A stretch of DNA of 64,000 bases from Rhodoblastus acidophilus (GCF_025961575.1 NZ_JAOQNX010000017.1:45928-109927); one strand, 5' to 3'; positions 38,759-46,510 are shown, numbered from the stretch's first letter. Numbers and translations: made by a program. Notes: generated by a model from the letters alone, not told the origin.

Positions 38759-39376
38759 ATGACCGACTTAACCGCAGAAGACCGGGCGGCGCTCGGCTTG
38801 CCCGAACCGCCTTCTCCCTATGCTGGAGTTTTCGCAGCGGTTCACGCCGGGCACCATGCTGACGGCGCAAGGCAACTCGAAGCGCAGCACCAAGAGCAAC
38901 AGCGACGCATTGCGGCTCGAAATGCCGCCAAAGCGGCAGCCGATCGCCAAGCGTTCTTGGCTTCGCCTGCCGGCAAGGCCGAACAGCAGCGGCGCGAATA
39001 CCGCCACGCGATCATGGGGCTTCCTGAAGCGCAGGAGCACGCCGACGCCGCAATTCTGTTGGCGCTCACCCATGACGCGAACAGCCTGCCGCCCGAACGG
39101 GCGGCGCTGATCCTCGGCGGCTTGCCCGCCGAAAACCTTGAACCATCCGAACCGCAAACCATCTCTCAGGAAACCGCCGACATGTCCGAACCGACCCTCA
39201 AGCGTCGCGCCGAAATCCGCCTCGCTGCGCTCAGTCACCGCGCCGACCTGGGCGACCACGCCGCCCGCTCCGAGGCCAACAAAATCAGCTACGCGCTGAA
39301 ACTCGCCGCCGAGGGAATGAACCTGGCCGCCGCCTGCCAACAGCTCGGCGTTGACCTCTCGAAAATTCAGAACTGA
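38759..39376 (+). CDS. scaffold-like coiled-coil protein with possible nested start
   Basis: A 205-residue protein. Residues 35-75 are a charged coiled coil rich in Q, A and R. Residues about 80-122 (YRHAIMGLPEAQEH, then ALTHDANSLPPERAALILGG) repeat the scaffold-like motif seen in the 36310 protein. An in-frame ATG at 39181 preceded by AGGAAA could start a nested 64-residue product (MSEPTLKRRAEIRLAALSHR...), as Nu3 is nested in lambda C. No capsid or protease gene follows. Confidence 0.5.
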   Translation: MTDLTAEDRAALGLPEPPSPYAGVFAAVHAGHHADGARQLEAQHQEQQRRIAARNAAKAAADRQAFLASPAGKAEQQRREYRHAIMGLPEAQEHADAAILLALTHDANSLPPERAALILGGLPAENLEPSEPQTISQETADMSEPTLKRRAEIRLAALSHRADLGDHAARSEANKISYALKLAAEGMNLAAACQQLGVDLSKIQN

Positions 39377-39389
39377 AGGACGCCGACCA

Positions 39390-39749
39390 ATGATCCCGAA
39401 CAACCCGAATAATTCGACCGTGATTCCTGCGCCGCTGCCTGTCGCGACCGTCAACCTGTCGCGTCCGCTTATGACGCATAAGGGGCAAGTGACCTCGCTC
39501 GAACTGCGCGAACCGCTCGCCGGCTCGTTTTTCGACCATGCCGAGCCCTTCAAGATTCGCGTCAAGGATGGCCGCGTTGATTTCGACTACGACAACGCCG
39601 CGATGATGCGCTTTCTCGCCGACATGTGCGGGCATGATGTCACCGTCCTGCGCGGGCTTGCGGCGCGCGATTACATGACCGTTCGTACCGCCGTGACTGA
39701 CATCATTCTCGGCCTCACGGGAACCGAGGAAAACCCTACAAATTCGTAA
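39390..39749 (+). CDS. phage tail assembly chaperone (TAC)
   Basis: A 119-residue protein resembling the P2 gpE / Mu gp41 chaperone family: VNLSRPLMTHKGQVTSLELREPLAGSFFD at the start, then a helical MMRFLADMCGHDVTVLRGL. Such proteins coat the tape measure during tail assembly. ATG 39390 follows GAAGGA. Its 3' end carries GGAAAAC (39728-39734), after which the -1 frame stays open to 39877, as in other phages that make a frameshifted long form. No tail-tube gene is found before it. Confidence 0.68.
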   Translation: MIPNNPNNSTVIPAPLPVATVNLSRPLMTHKGQVTSLELREPLAGSFFDHAEPFKIRVKDGRVDFDYDNAAMMRFLADMCGHDVTVLRGLAARDYMTVRTAVTDIILGLTGTEENPTNS

Positions 39750-39877
39750 GGCGCTGGATCGCGCTTTTGCTCGCCGACTATCGGCAGGACATCGCCACGT
39801 TGCACGCGATGCCGCTTCGGCGGCTTTTTTCATATCTCGCCGCAATCGCTGACCTGAAGAAAGAGCGCGAGCGTTGA
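39732..39877 (+). CDS. -1 frameshift extension of the tail assembly chaperone
   Basis: Frame -1 relative to the chaperone reads KPYKFVRRWIALLLADYRQD, then IATLHAMPLRRLFSYLAAI and a charged end, stopping at 39875-39877. The AMPLRRLFSYLA part resembles the GpE/E' extension (helix with a central leucine-rich MxLxxL). It has no start codon or ribosome site of its own before the overlap. The probable slip site is G GAA AAC at 39728-39734, with an internal Shine-Dalgarno-like GAGGA next to it. Confidence 0.6.
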
Positions 39878-39937
39878 CGCCTTACGACGAACAGAGCGGC
39901 CCCGACCGGGCCGCTTTTTTCATTTGGAGACAGAAGG

Positions 39938-42268
39938 ATGTCTAACCCCCAAGTCACCGCGACCATTAGCGCGGAAGACAAGGCCAGCGCCGTCTTGAAG
40001 GCCGTTGCGCAGCTCGCCGACAAGGTCGCCAAGGACCTGGAGAAGACCGGCAAGACGAACGCGCTCGGAAACTTGCCGGGCCAGTTTAACGCGGCAACTT
40101 TGGCCGCAGAAAAACACCTTTCGGTTCTTCACCGACTAAACGCCGCCTTCAAAACTCTCGCCGCCAGCGCGGCGAGCTATGCGGCCTATAAATTCCCCCA
40201 TGTCGCCGCCGACGCTGTGAAGGAATATCTGCCGATCGAACGCGAGCAAATCGCGATGAAGGCGGCGGGGCATTATTCCGACGCCGACATGGATATTTTG
40301 CGCAAGCAGCAAACGACCCTGGCGCAGAAATACGGCGAGACGCCCGAGGCGGTTGTTCACGCGCAATCGGAATTCGTCAAACGCCACATGGACGCCGGCA
40401 CCGCCGCCGCCATGACCGAAGAGGGCGTAAAGCTCGCCAAGGCGATCGGCACCACTGCCGCCAACGGCGCGCGTATCCTTGAGGGTATGATTTTCGGCAC
40501 CGGGCACCATGTCACGACGCCTGAAGAGGCGCACCGCCTGGGCAAGCGCTTCGCGGACATCGCCGCTGTTCAGAACAAGATGGGTGCGATGTCGCCTGCG
40601 GACATCGAAGGCGGGTGGAAATACGCCGCCGCCGCGACCACCGCCGCCCATATTTCGCCGGAGCAAGTCGCGGCCACGCAAATGGTGCTCAAGCGCGAAC
40701 AGTTCGGCGGCGATGAAAGCGGCGTGTTCTGGCGGCAGCTCGGCGCGCGTGTGATGATGCCAACCAACGAAGGACGCATCGCGCTTCAGGCCGCAGGAAT
40801 CAAGTATGACGACTATGTCGGACCCGGCAAGCTCAACGCGAAAAACTTAAATCTCACGTTCGCTGAAGCCGGCTTGAAGGAACTTCCGACGCACGAAATC
40901 GCGGGCTTGCAAAAGAAGGCCGAAGCCGGCGCGTTCAAAACGAAAGCTGTTTTCGGCGCGGCTGTTCGCGACGCATACGACCGTGCGTTCGGCGATACCA
41001 GCGCCAAGGACCTAAATGTGATCGGCAAGAAAGCCGGCGCGTTCTTCGAGTCGTCAAAAGGTCAGGTCGACGGCGCGAAGCTTTGGGAAGCTATGCTGCA
41101 AAAAATGTCGGCGCAGCAAATCCTTGAATTCCTGGGCACCAAGCAGGGCGCGAAAGGCGTCTCCGCGATTCAGCAGCTTCAGACGAACAAGGAATACGAA
41201 GACCTTCTGAAAAACGCGGGAGGCACAGCCGACCGGATCGCGCGCGAGCGCATGGATGGGCTCGCCGCCGCCGTCGACCGCCTGACCGCGTCCTATGACG
41301 ACGCCAAGAACCAATTCGTTGAGGCGAACAAGCCCGTGTTGACCGGGCTTGCCAATCTCGGAACGAAGCTCACCGGCTGGCTTTCCAGTCTCGACGGCGC
41401 GCAGAAGCAGACAACCACTTATGCCGCCGCGCTGGCTTCGGTTATCGGCGGGGCTTGGGGGCTCAAGTCGGCGCTGGACCTGTCGAAGAAAGTGCTGGAA
41501 AGCATCACGGGCAAGCCCGCAACGCCGGGCGTGCCTCTTGCTCCTGCCGCCGTGCCTGGAGCGCCTGCCGGCGCAGCGCCTACCGCTGGCGGTTCAGCCC
41601 TCGGCGCAGTCTTGCCCGCCTCGCTCGGCGTCGCAGCCGGGGCGGTAGCGGCGGGCGCGATTCACGAAGCCATGTGGGGCTTGAAGTCCCTCGGTTTGAT
41701 CGACTCGACTGTAAGGCCGCACGGGCCTGGACATTGGGAGGAAGCGCGCCAGGGCCGATCTACTTACCGCAAGTGGGTTCCTGATAGCCTGTTCGAACGG
41801 TACGACAATCAGAACCCGAAAAACGAATCCTTCCTGAAGGCGGCTTATGAGCGCCTGACCTACACCGACCCGTTCGCGCATCGCAGGGCAAGCGAAATGC
41901 TCGGAGCGCCTACGTTGGCAGGTGACAGGGCCGCCGCTGCGCTTGAACGTATGCAAAAACCCGAGCCCTCGCTTTATGGCGGCTTCGGCGCGAACAACGG
42001 TCAATTCCGCTTGCCTGCCGCTGAACCTTCTTCCGGGGCGGCGAGCGATAAGGGCAACCTGTCCGCGCTGCTTTCCGCCGTCAACGCGATCAACAGCAAA
42101 CCCGTTGACGTCAACGTGGCCGGACAGGTGAGCGGACAGGCCGAAGTTCACAGCTCGATTCAAATTGAGTTGACCGGCGCAGACAAGGTCGCACGGCAGG
42201 CGGCGAGCATGGTCAAGATTCCACTCGACGGAAACCTGAACAAGAACGGACAGCAACAGCAAAGGTAA
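39938..42268 (+). CDS. phage tail tape measure protein
   Basis: A 776-residue protein that would set tail length. The N-terminus (ISAEDKASAVLKAVAQLADKV) and the region of residues about 90-350 fit the PhageMin_Tail core (ERE.. helix, then AIGTTAANGARILEGMIFG). A hydrophobic segment (SLGVAAGAVAAGAIHEAMWG) lies near residue 570. The C-terminus is repetitive and basic. A 20-codon stretch near 42055-42115 (NLSALLSAVNAINSK) recurs in inverted orientation at 57959-58018. Confidence 0.85.
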   Translation: MSNPQVTATISAEDKASAVLKAVAQLADKVAKDLEKTGKTNALGNLPGQFNAATLAAEKHLSVLHRLNAAFKTLAASAASYAAYKFPHVAADAVKEYLPIEREQIAMKAAGHYSDADMDILRKQQTTLAQKYGETPEAVVHAQSEFVKRHMDAGTAAAMTEEGVKLAKAIGTTAANGARILEGMIFGTGHHVTTPEEAHRLGKRFADIAAVQNKMGAMSPADIEGGWKYAAAATTAAHISPEQVAATQMVLKREQFGGDESGVFWRQLGARVMMPTNEGRIALQAAGIKYDDYVGPGKLNAKNLNLTFAEAGLKELPTHEIAGLQKKAEAGAFKTKAVFGAAVRDAYDRAFGDTSAKDLNVIGKKAGAFFESSKGQVDGAKLWEAMLQKMSAQQILEFLGTKQGAKGVSAIQQLQTNKEYEDLLKNAGGTADRIARERMDGLAAAVDRLTASYDDAKNQFVEANKPVLTGLANLGTKLTGWLSSLDGAQKQTTTYAAALASVIGGAWGLKSALDLSKKVLESITGKPATPGVPLAPAAVPGAPAGAAPTAGGSALGAVLPASLGVAAGAVAAGAIHEAMWGLKSLGLIDSTVRPHGPGHWEEARQGRSTYRKWVPDSLFERYDNQNPKNESFLKAAYERLTYTDPFAHRRASEMLGAPTLAGDRAAAALERMQKPEPSLYGGFGANNGQFRLPAAEPSSGAASDKGNLSALLSAVNAINSKPVDVNVAGQVSGQAEVHSSIQIELTGADKVARQAASMVKIPLDGNLNKNGQQQQR

Positions 42269-42271
42269 CCC

Positions 42272-42676
42272 ATGAGCTACGTGCAAACCAATTGGCTCGC
42301 CGGGATGCAAGACGTTTCGGCGTCGATAGATCAGGAGTTCGGCGAAGTCGTCACGATCATTCCTTGCAAAATGCGCCCCAACTTCAGGCCGCAACCACTT
42401 GAGGATCACGCCGTCACGTTGATGGCGGTTTTCTCGTGGCGATCTTTAATGGTCCTCAAGATCAATTCCGGCACCACGACGCGCGCCGACCCGATGGCGG
42501 AAAGCCGCAAGCCTGTTTTCAGCTTCAGCCGCGAGGCGTTGCCGTGGGCGCTCAATAGCGGCGACCTGATCCGACGCGAATGCAGCGGCGACGTTTTCGA
42601 GATCACGGGCGTTGAGCCGGACGGCGTGTCGCGGATCGTCGCGCGTACGACGCAGATGGGGCGGCAATCGCAATGA
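42272..42676 (+). CDS. possible FII-like head-tail stopper
   Basis: A 134-residue strand-rich protein. FGEVVTIIPCKMRPN, KPVFSFSREALPWALNSGDL and DVFEITGVEPDGVSRIVART follow the order seen in lambda FII-type joining proteins: a barrel of strands with a turn at the end. ATG 42272 follows AAAGGTAACCC, four bases after the tape measure stop. The assignment is weak; it could be another small tail protein. Confidence 0.4.
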   Translation: MSYVQTNWLAGMQDVSASIDQEFGEVVTIIPCKMRPNFRPQPLEDHAVTLMAVFSWRSLMVLKINSGTTTRADPMAESRKPVFSFSREALPWALNSGDLIRRECSGDVFEITGVEPDGVSRIVARTTQMGRQSQ

Positions 42677-42984
42677 CCGTCGCGCCCGTTTCGATCAGGC
42701 GCAAGCCGACAGGGCCGCCGACGTCGACAGACACGCCGATGTTGTTGCGTCCGGCGATCCGAGAGCTTCGGCAAGCACAGAACGGCGTCGCGGCTATGGC
42801 TGTTTTCGATGGCTTGCCCAAACGCGTTTGCCTGGAGGCCGCCGCCTTCATGGTTCAACGCCCGGCGCTGTTCGCGCCTGACGTCATTTCAACGGCGCTC
42901 AAGCTGACCGGCTTCAAGTGTCTGGCTCACAAGATCGGCGCGACCCGAGCACACGCGGCCTTTGCACGCTTCATCGTTCACTGA
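42673..42984 (+). CDS. hypothetical protein at the end of the structural operon
   Basis: A 103-residue protein overlapping the previous stop by 4 bp (ATGA), so translationally coupled. The N-terminus is proline-rich and basic; the rest is helical (LRPAIRELRQAQNGVAAMAV, VCLEAAAFMVQRPALFAPDV). No family recognised. It is the last gene of the late operon; no tail-tip or lysis gene follows. Confidence 0.6.
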   Translation: MTVAPVSIRRKPTGPPTSTDTPMLLRPAIRELRQAQNGVAAMAVFDGLPKRVCLEAAAFMVQRPALFAPDVISTALKLTGFKCLAHKIGATRAHAAFARFIVH

Positions 42985-43204
42985 TTCCGCTGGGGGGGTT
43001 CTCCGAACTTCGCGCCCGCTTCGGCCTCGGCGGCTCATTCGTGCACCGGAGCGGGCGCACTTCTCTTGAAAAGATTGGGGCAGGTCGAACGCTCCCGCAC
43101 GCGCTCAAGACCTGCCCCTTTGGCCTGCCGGGGGCGAACCCGGTAACTCACCCGCTCGAACAGTTCATCCGTGCTCAAGGGCGGGCAAATCAGGACGGAA
43201 AATC

Positions 43205-43321
43205 ATGTGCAAGAATGCGCAAAATTGCAAGAATGTTTTGCAAATATGCAACGAAATCCTGGCGTCGTGCGACCGCATGACAAGCCTTGCCGATCAACTC
43301 GCGAACAATAAAATAAAATAA
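43205..43321 (+). CDS. possible 38-residue protein with regularly spaced cysteines
   Basis: ATG 43205, preceded by AGGACGGAAAATC, opens MCKNAQNCKNVLQICNEILA and continues SCDRMTSLADQLANNKIK. Cysteines fall at 2, 8, 15 and 22, spaced close to seven, so a helix would carry them on one face. It is the only frame with a good ribosome site in 500 bp of otherwise non-coding sequence. No homologue known to me. Confidence 0.35.
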   Translation: MCKNAQNCKNVLQICNEILASCDRMTSLADQLANNKIK

Positions 43322-43480
43322 TGAGGGAATGCTATTTGTCATGAGTTAATATTCACGCAAGTCATGACAACTATGATGCAGGCTGATAACGTTGACAAAG
43401 CAATAATAAGGCGCGACCATATGCGCGCCCTCAAACAACACTGAAGGCGTTTCATTCATAAGATATCCATAGGAACCAAA

Positions 43481-43753
43481 ATGACCCACAAAACAACCAA
43501 GCTTAATGCTGAGCACGAGGAACTGTCGCGCCGCTGCATCAACCGCGTTCGCGCTTGCATCGCCGACATGGCTGTTTTCGATGACGTCGAAACCAGCGAC
43601 GACAGCAACCCTTCCGACCTCGCGGCAGTGGTCAACTCCGACCACGCCGTGAGCGCCCTTCGGGTTGCGCTTCATCTGCTGGAGACGGTCGCCTTTGAGG
43701 TGGACGACGCTTTGAGCGATCCTGACAATAACGCCGCCGCCGAAGCGGCATGA
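43481..43753 (+). CDS. hypothetical acidic helical protein
   Basis: A 90-residue acidic protein (KLNAEHEELSRRCINRVRAC, HAVSALRVALHLLETVAFEV, DDALSDPDNNAAAEAA) with two long helices, reminiscent in style of small phage-encoded regulators. ATG 43481 follows AGGAACC. No family recognised. A longer frame on the opposite strand has atypical composition and is rejected. Confidence 0.55.
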   Translation: MTHKTTKLNAEHEELSRRCINRVRACIADMAVFDDVETSDDSNPSDLAAVVNSDHAVSALRVALHLLETVAFEVDDALSDPDNNAAAEAA

Positions 43754-43773
43754 GACGCGCAAACGTGAACACA

Positions 43774-43807
43774 TTGTAGTTGACTGACTACAAATGCGCA
43801 CTATGCT
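43774..43807 (+). promoter_or_regulatory. promoter with embedded operator for the RHH gene
   Basis: TTGACT (43780-43785) and TATGCT (43802-43807) with 16-bp spacing form a sigma70-type promoter. The -35 box is inside the perfect inverted repeat TTGTAGT-TGACTG-ACTACAA (43774-43793), so a protein bound there would block the promoter. The RHH product of the gene it drives is the obvious candidate. Confidence 0.65.
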
Positions 43808-43833
43808 GAACACGCCGCAAACGGAGTCCTGCA

Positions 43834-44160
43834 ATGAAAGAGAGCGGGACCGTAACCGCATCGATCCGGCTACCCGCTGAGCTAATGGCGCTCATAAGGG
43901 CAGAAGCCGAAAGGCAAAACAGGTCAATCAACTTCCTAATGGTCGACGCGCTGAAGCGCGCGTTCCTGGCGGACAGCCAACCGACCAAGCCGAAGAAATC
44001 GACCTGGAATCAGGAGGCGATGCGCCGCGTGCTCCAGATCGTTGAAGACGCGCTGGAGAGCGCAAAGGCCGAAGTGGAGGCGGCGCAGAAAGCGCAGTCG
44101 ACCAAGCCGAAGCCGACGAAGGCCAGCGCAACAAAGGCCAGAGCCAAGCCGGTAAAATAA
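43834..44160 (+). CDS. ribbon-helix-helix (Arc-type) DNA-binding protein
   Basis: A 108-residue protein. Residues 5-50 (TVTASIRLPAELMALIRAEA, then NRSINFLMVDALKRAF) are a ribbon-helix-helix domain. The C-terminal half is a basic, lysine-, alanine- and proline-rich tail that could bind DNA non-specifically. ATG 43834. The palindrome over its promoter suggests autorepression. It has no toxin partner next to it. Confidence 0.8.
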   Translation: MKESGTVTASIRLPAELMALIRAEAERQNRSINFLMVDALKRAFLADSQPTKPKKSTWNQEAMRRVLQIVEDALESAKAEVEAAQKAQSTKPKPTKASATKARAKPVK

Positions 44161-44252
44161 GAAGCGGGCCGACTTAACGCCGACCCGCCCGCGATCACGT
44201 CACGCCGGAAGCCTTGGAAAGCAAGCGCGACACAACCGAAAGGCACACTATC

Positions 44253-44606
44253 ATGAAAGCAAATAGAAAAGAACGCGGGGGCGATGCGCCCGCCGCGCCT
44301 GAACGCAGGCCGTCGACCCGCCGCAAGGCCATTGCAAAACGCGCGGCACCTGTCGCGGTCGTCTCGGAAGTTGCGCCCATCATGCCCGAGGCGGTCACAA
44401 TCGAAGCGCCCGCCGCCGAGGTGCGGAACCTGCCTGCGGTGATTCCGTGCGAACCGCTGGACGTGTCCGTTGCTGTCGCCTCAATGGCCGCCACGTCTGC
44501 GCGGATCAATCGCCACCGCCCGTTTGTGGATTGGGACCTGTTGGCCGTCGCCGCCGCCGTGCTCGCCGCTGGCTTTCTGAAGCTCGCGGTGCTCGCGATC
44601 ATCTGA
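44253..44606 (+). CDS. hypothetical protein with a C-terminal membrane helix
   Basis: A 117-residue protein: a basic, proline-rich N-terminal part (RKERGGDAPAAPERRPSTRR), a variable middle, then MAATSARINRHRPFVDWDLL and a hydrophobic helix (AVAAAVLAAGFLKLAVLAII) that would anchor it in the inner membrane, N-terminus inside. The last 45 residues are conserved in the relic copy at 57813-57955. Function unknown. Confidence 0.6.
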   Translation: MKANRKERGGDAPAAPERRPSTRRKAIAKRAAPVAVVSEVAPIMPEAVTIEAPAAEVRNLPAVIPCEPLDVSVAVASMAATSARINRHRPFVDWDLLAVAAAVLAAGFLKLAVLAII

Positions 44607-44619
44607 CGAGTGCGGACCT

Positions 44620-44633
44620 TGCAACGTTGCGCC
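44620..44633. promoter_or_regulatory. isolated copy of the origin-type repeat
   Basis: TGCAACGTTGCGCC is identical over 14 bp to 32372-32385 in the origin candidate. It is followed by an imperfect hairpin (GCCCTGGCTT / AAGCTAGGGC). Confidence 0.5.
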
Positions 44634-44798
44634 CTGGCTTCAAGCTAGGGCGATTTCATCTCCGCAGGTTGAACCTCGCGAGCATCCGCCTAATCCGTAC
44701 GTAGCCTTCCGAGACATCACGTGCGTCACGATGCTTAAAAAACCGTTGTTTTTATATACGCAATTAGTGTATGCATGCTTATTGCATGAGGCTTTGCC

Positions 44799-44999
44799 AT
44801 GAAAATGGTCCATCATGAAGAAATCGTCTTCAGTAATAGCCGCACGGCGTATACGCTGTACCGTTACGGAACGTCATACCTGTTGAAGACGGCCACATGT
44901 GAAGGTTCACGCGAACAAGAAGTTCTCGAAATCCTTAGTCAAGTCGACGCCCAAGCGTGGCTCAACGGGACCGAAGACAGCGAACGTCAGTGCAGTTGA
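44799..44999 (+). CDS. small conserved protein, paralogue of 57454-57654
   Basis: A 66-residue protein (MKMVHHEEIVFSNSRTAYTL, then YRYGTSYLLKTATCEG, ending GTEDSERQCS). The copy at 57454-57654 is about three-quarters identical over the whole length with the same start and stop, which shows that the frame is real and selected. The strand-rich look could suit a small DNA-mimic or inhibitor, but no function is known. Confidence 0.72.
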   Translation: MKMVHHEEIVFSNSRTAYTLYRYGTSYLLKTATCEGSREQEVLEILSQVDAQAWLNGTEDSERQCS

Positions 45000-45026
45000 T
45001 GGCTCGGACAAGTTGTAAGGTGACCC

Positions 45027-45233
45027 TCAATCAGCCGCGTTTCTAGCCCGCTGCGCGCGGATTATTTCTAACGCTTGCTCGACGTGCTGAAGGGCACGAA
45101 TTTGCGACGAAGCGTCGTCTTTCGCAGCCCGCAACTCCGCCGCCGCATACAGGAGTTCGATCTCAATTAATTCTAAGAGCGTGTCGCAGCTCTTGCGGTC
45201 AAGATCGCGGTCGCGAATGTTATCGTTCGTCAA
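45027..45233 (-). CDS. small helical protein, paralogue of 57229-57435
   Basis: A 68-residue protein with two predicted helices (CDTLLELIEIELLYAAAEL, IRALQHVEQALEIIRAQR). It starts with TTG at 45233 (MTNDNIRDRD) after GAGGTGGC. The relic copy also uses TTG at the same place, which supports this start. The pattern resembles the protein at 56208 (LVQINLLYAQGEL), so the two may share a fold. Confidence 0.7.
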   Translation of the reverse strand: MTNDNIRDRDLDRKSCDTLLELIEIELLYAAAELRAAKDDASSQIRALQHVEQALEIIRAQRARNAAD

Positions 45234-45461
45234 ATTGCCACCTCGGCGTTTGCCGCTTTACCGCGCTCACTGCGCAACGAGCCAGAACGTCGCGCCCTTT
45301 GGTGTGGCTTTCGTACAATGACGTTTTGTCAAAATCACCTAGAAACATTGCATTTCAAACACATAACCCAACCAATTTGGGTCAAGCCCGCTATTCGCAA
45401 TCGTTATAGCTAGGCCACCAGACACTTCACCCGAGGCGAGCGCGAATAGGGAAGCGCACGG

Positions 45462-45755
45462 CTACTGTCCGCCATGCGCCCGTCGCACTTCACCCTCAGT
45501 AATTTCCGGCTGTGGAGCTTTCGTTTGAACGTCTTCGGACCAAGCGAAGAACTCAGATGCACGGACGTTCAACTCTTTGCACAGCGCCACCATCAAACGG
45601 GCATGTATCCGTTGTTGGCCATTTTCGAAGGCTAACAGTGCTTCTGTTCCTGTGCCGACAGCCGCAGCCAAATCAGCCAAAGTTCGATTGCGTGCAAAGC
45701 GAAAGCGGCGCAAACACTTGCCAACCTTAACGTCAACCTGATTTGTGATAGCCAT
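45462..45755 (-). CDS. XRE family HTH regulator, paralogue of 56713-56979
   Basis: A 97-residue Cro/C1-type protein. KCLRRFRFARNRTLADLAAA, then GTEALLAFENGQQRIHARLM, forms the five-helix HTH (about residues 12-66); a short tail follows (SEFFAWSEDVQTKAPQ). It is the best candidate for the element's lysogeny or immunity regulator. It is divergent from the 46063 gene across a 300-bp structured region conserved in both copies. Confidence 0.82.
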   Translation of the reverse strand: MAITNQVDVKVGKCLRRFRFARNRTLADLAAAVGTGTEALLAFENGQQRIHARLMVALCKELNVRASEFFAWSEDVQTKAPQPEITEGEVRRAHGGQ

Positions 45756-45859
45756 TGCAACCTCGAAATCTTGAATGCCCCTTCGTCAGGGACCTAACAC
45801 GCGTCATTGTTAATACAGTCTTAACAGATGCAACTCTAACGCGACCGCGACAGGCTGTC

Positions 45860-46030
45860 ACTCCGGGGCGATGCGGCATCCCTGTAGGTAAAAAGACTGA
45901 CAGAATAGGCATTTAGAGCATTTCGGCTCAAGCTCTTGCATTTTCAATTGGATAACGTAGAGTTGCGAGATTGAGCCGGACGCCAAGATCCGCGCAACCG
46001 ACGTTGGTAAAGATGATTGCGTTCCGCCAG
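45860..46030. other. conserved structured intergenic region, copy 1
   Basis: Compared with the inverted copy at 56400-56620, three hairpins persist: GGGCGAT-GCGGC-ATCCC (copy 2 GGGCGAC-GCCGC-GTCCC, a compensatory T-A to C-G change), GAGC-ATTTCG-GCTC, and an outer GTTGCG...CGCAAC arm. It may be a small RNA or a complex operator. Strand of transcription cannot be decided. Confidence 0.5.
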
Positions 46031-46062
46031 CCGGATTGGCTGCCCCGGGGGAGAAACCGATT

Positions 46063-46254
46063 ATGAAGACAAACAGCAGCGACAAGCTGAGTGAACTTGT
46101 GCAGATTAATTTGCTTTATGCTCAGGGGGAATTGGAGCTGCGTTTTTCGACCAGTCGGCGCTGCTTCGCGCTCGCCAACACCTCGACCTTGCGTTGAAAG
46201 CGGTCCGCGCCGAGAAGCGCGCCAAGCTGAAGATCGCGAAGAGCGACGCCGCCT
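46063..46254 (+). pseudogene. frameshifted copy of the small helical protein intact at 56208-56402
   Basis: ATG 46063 gives MKTNSSDKLSELVQINLLYA, identical to the intact 64-residue paralogue. The T-run at about 46143-46147 has five Ts, whereas the paralogue has six. After it the frame is lost and stops at about 46197. Adding one T restores FFDQSALLRARQHLDLALKA and the normal end at 46254. Confidence 0.75.
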
Positions 46255-46277
46255 GAAGATAAGGCAGCCAATCGGAC

Positions 46278-46300
46278 GCCCGGCGATCTGCCGGGCTTTT
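46278..46300 (+). terminator. terminator after the 46063 gene
   Basis: GCCCGGC-GATCT-GCCGGGC followed by TTTT. The same hairpin occurs in the inverted copy at 56163-56185. Confidence 0.85.
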
Positions 46301-46510
46301 CATTTCAACCCAATCCGAACCTGCGGACGTCCGCCCGCGCCTGGAGCGCCTGCGGCTGGATCATCTACCAGGGTGACTTCCGAAGGCCGCTCGCCGCACG
46401 CCCGACACTTCAGCCGGGCAGCGCCTCGCCGAGTTGCACGTCACGCCCGGCACGCTCCGAGAGCATGGATATGGGCATGTAGGACAGTTTGCAGCGGCAC
46501 CGCGTTTCGA

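Noticed and set aside
43346..43861. 171-codon minus-strand frame over the acidic helical gene and the RHH promoter
   Set aside because: It would cover the clear promoter/operator and an opposite gene with a good ribosome site; no family resemblance.
44253..46300. Toxin-antitoxin reading of the paired small genes (XRE plus small proteins)
   Set aside because: The small proteins are on different strands with separate promoters and show no known toxin fold; pairing is not supported.
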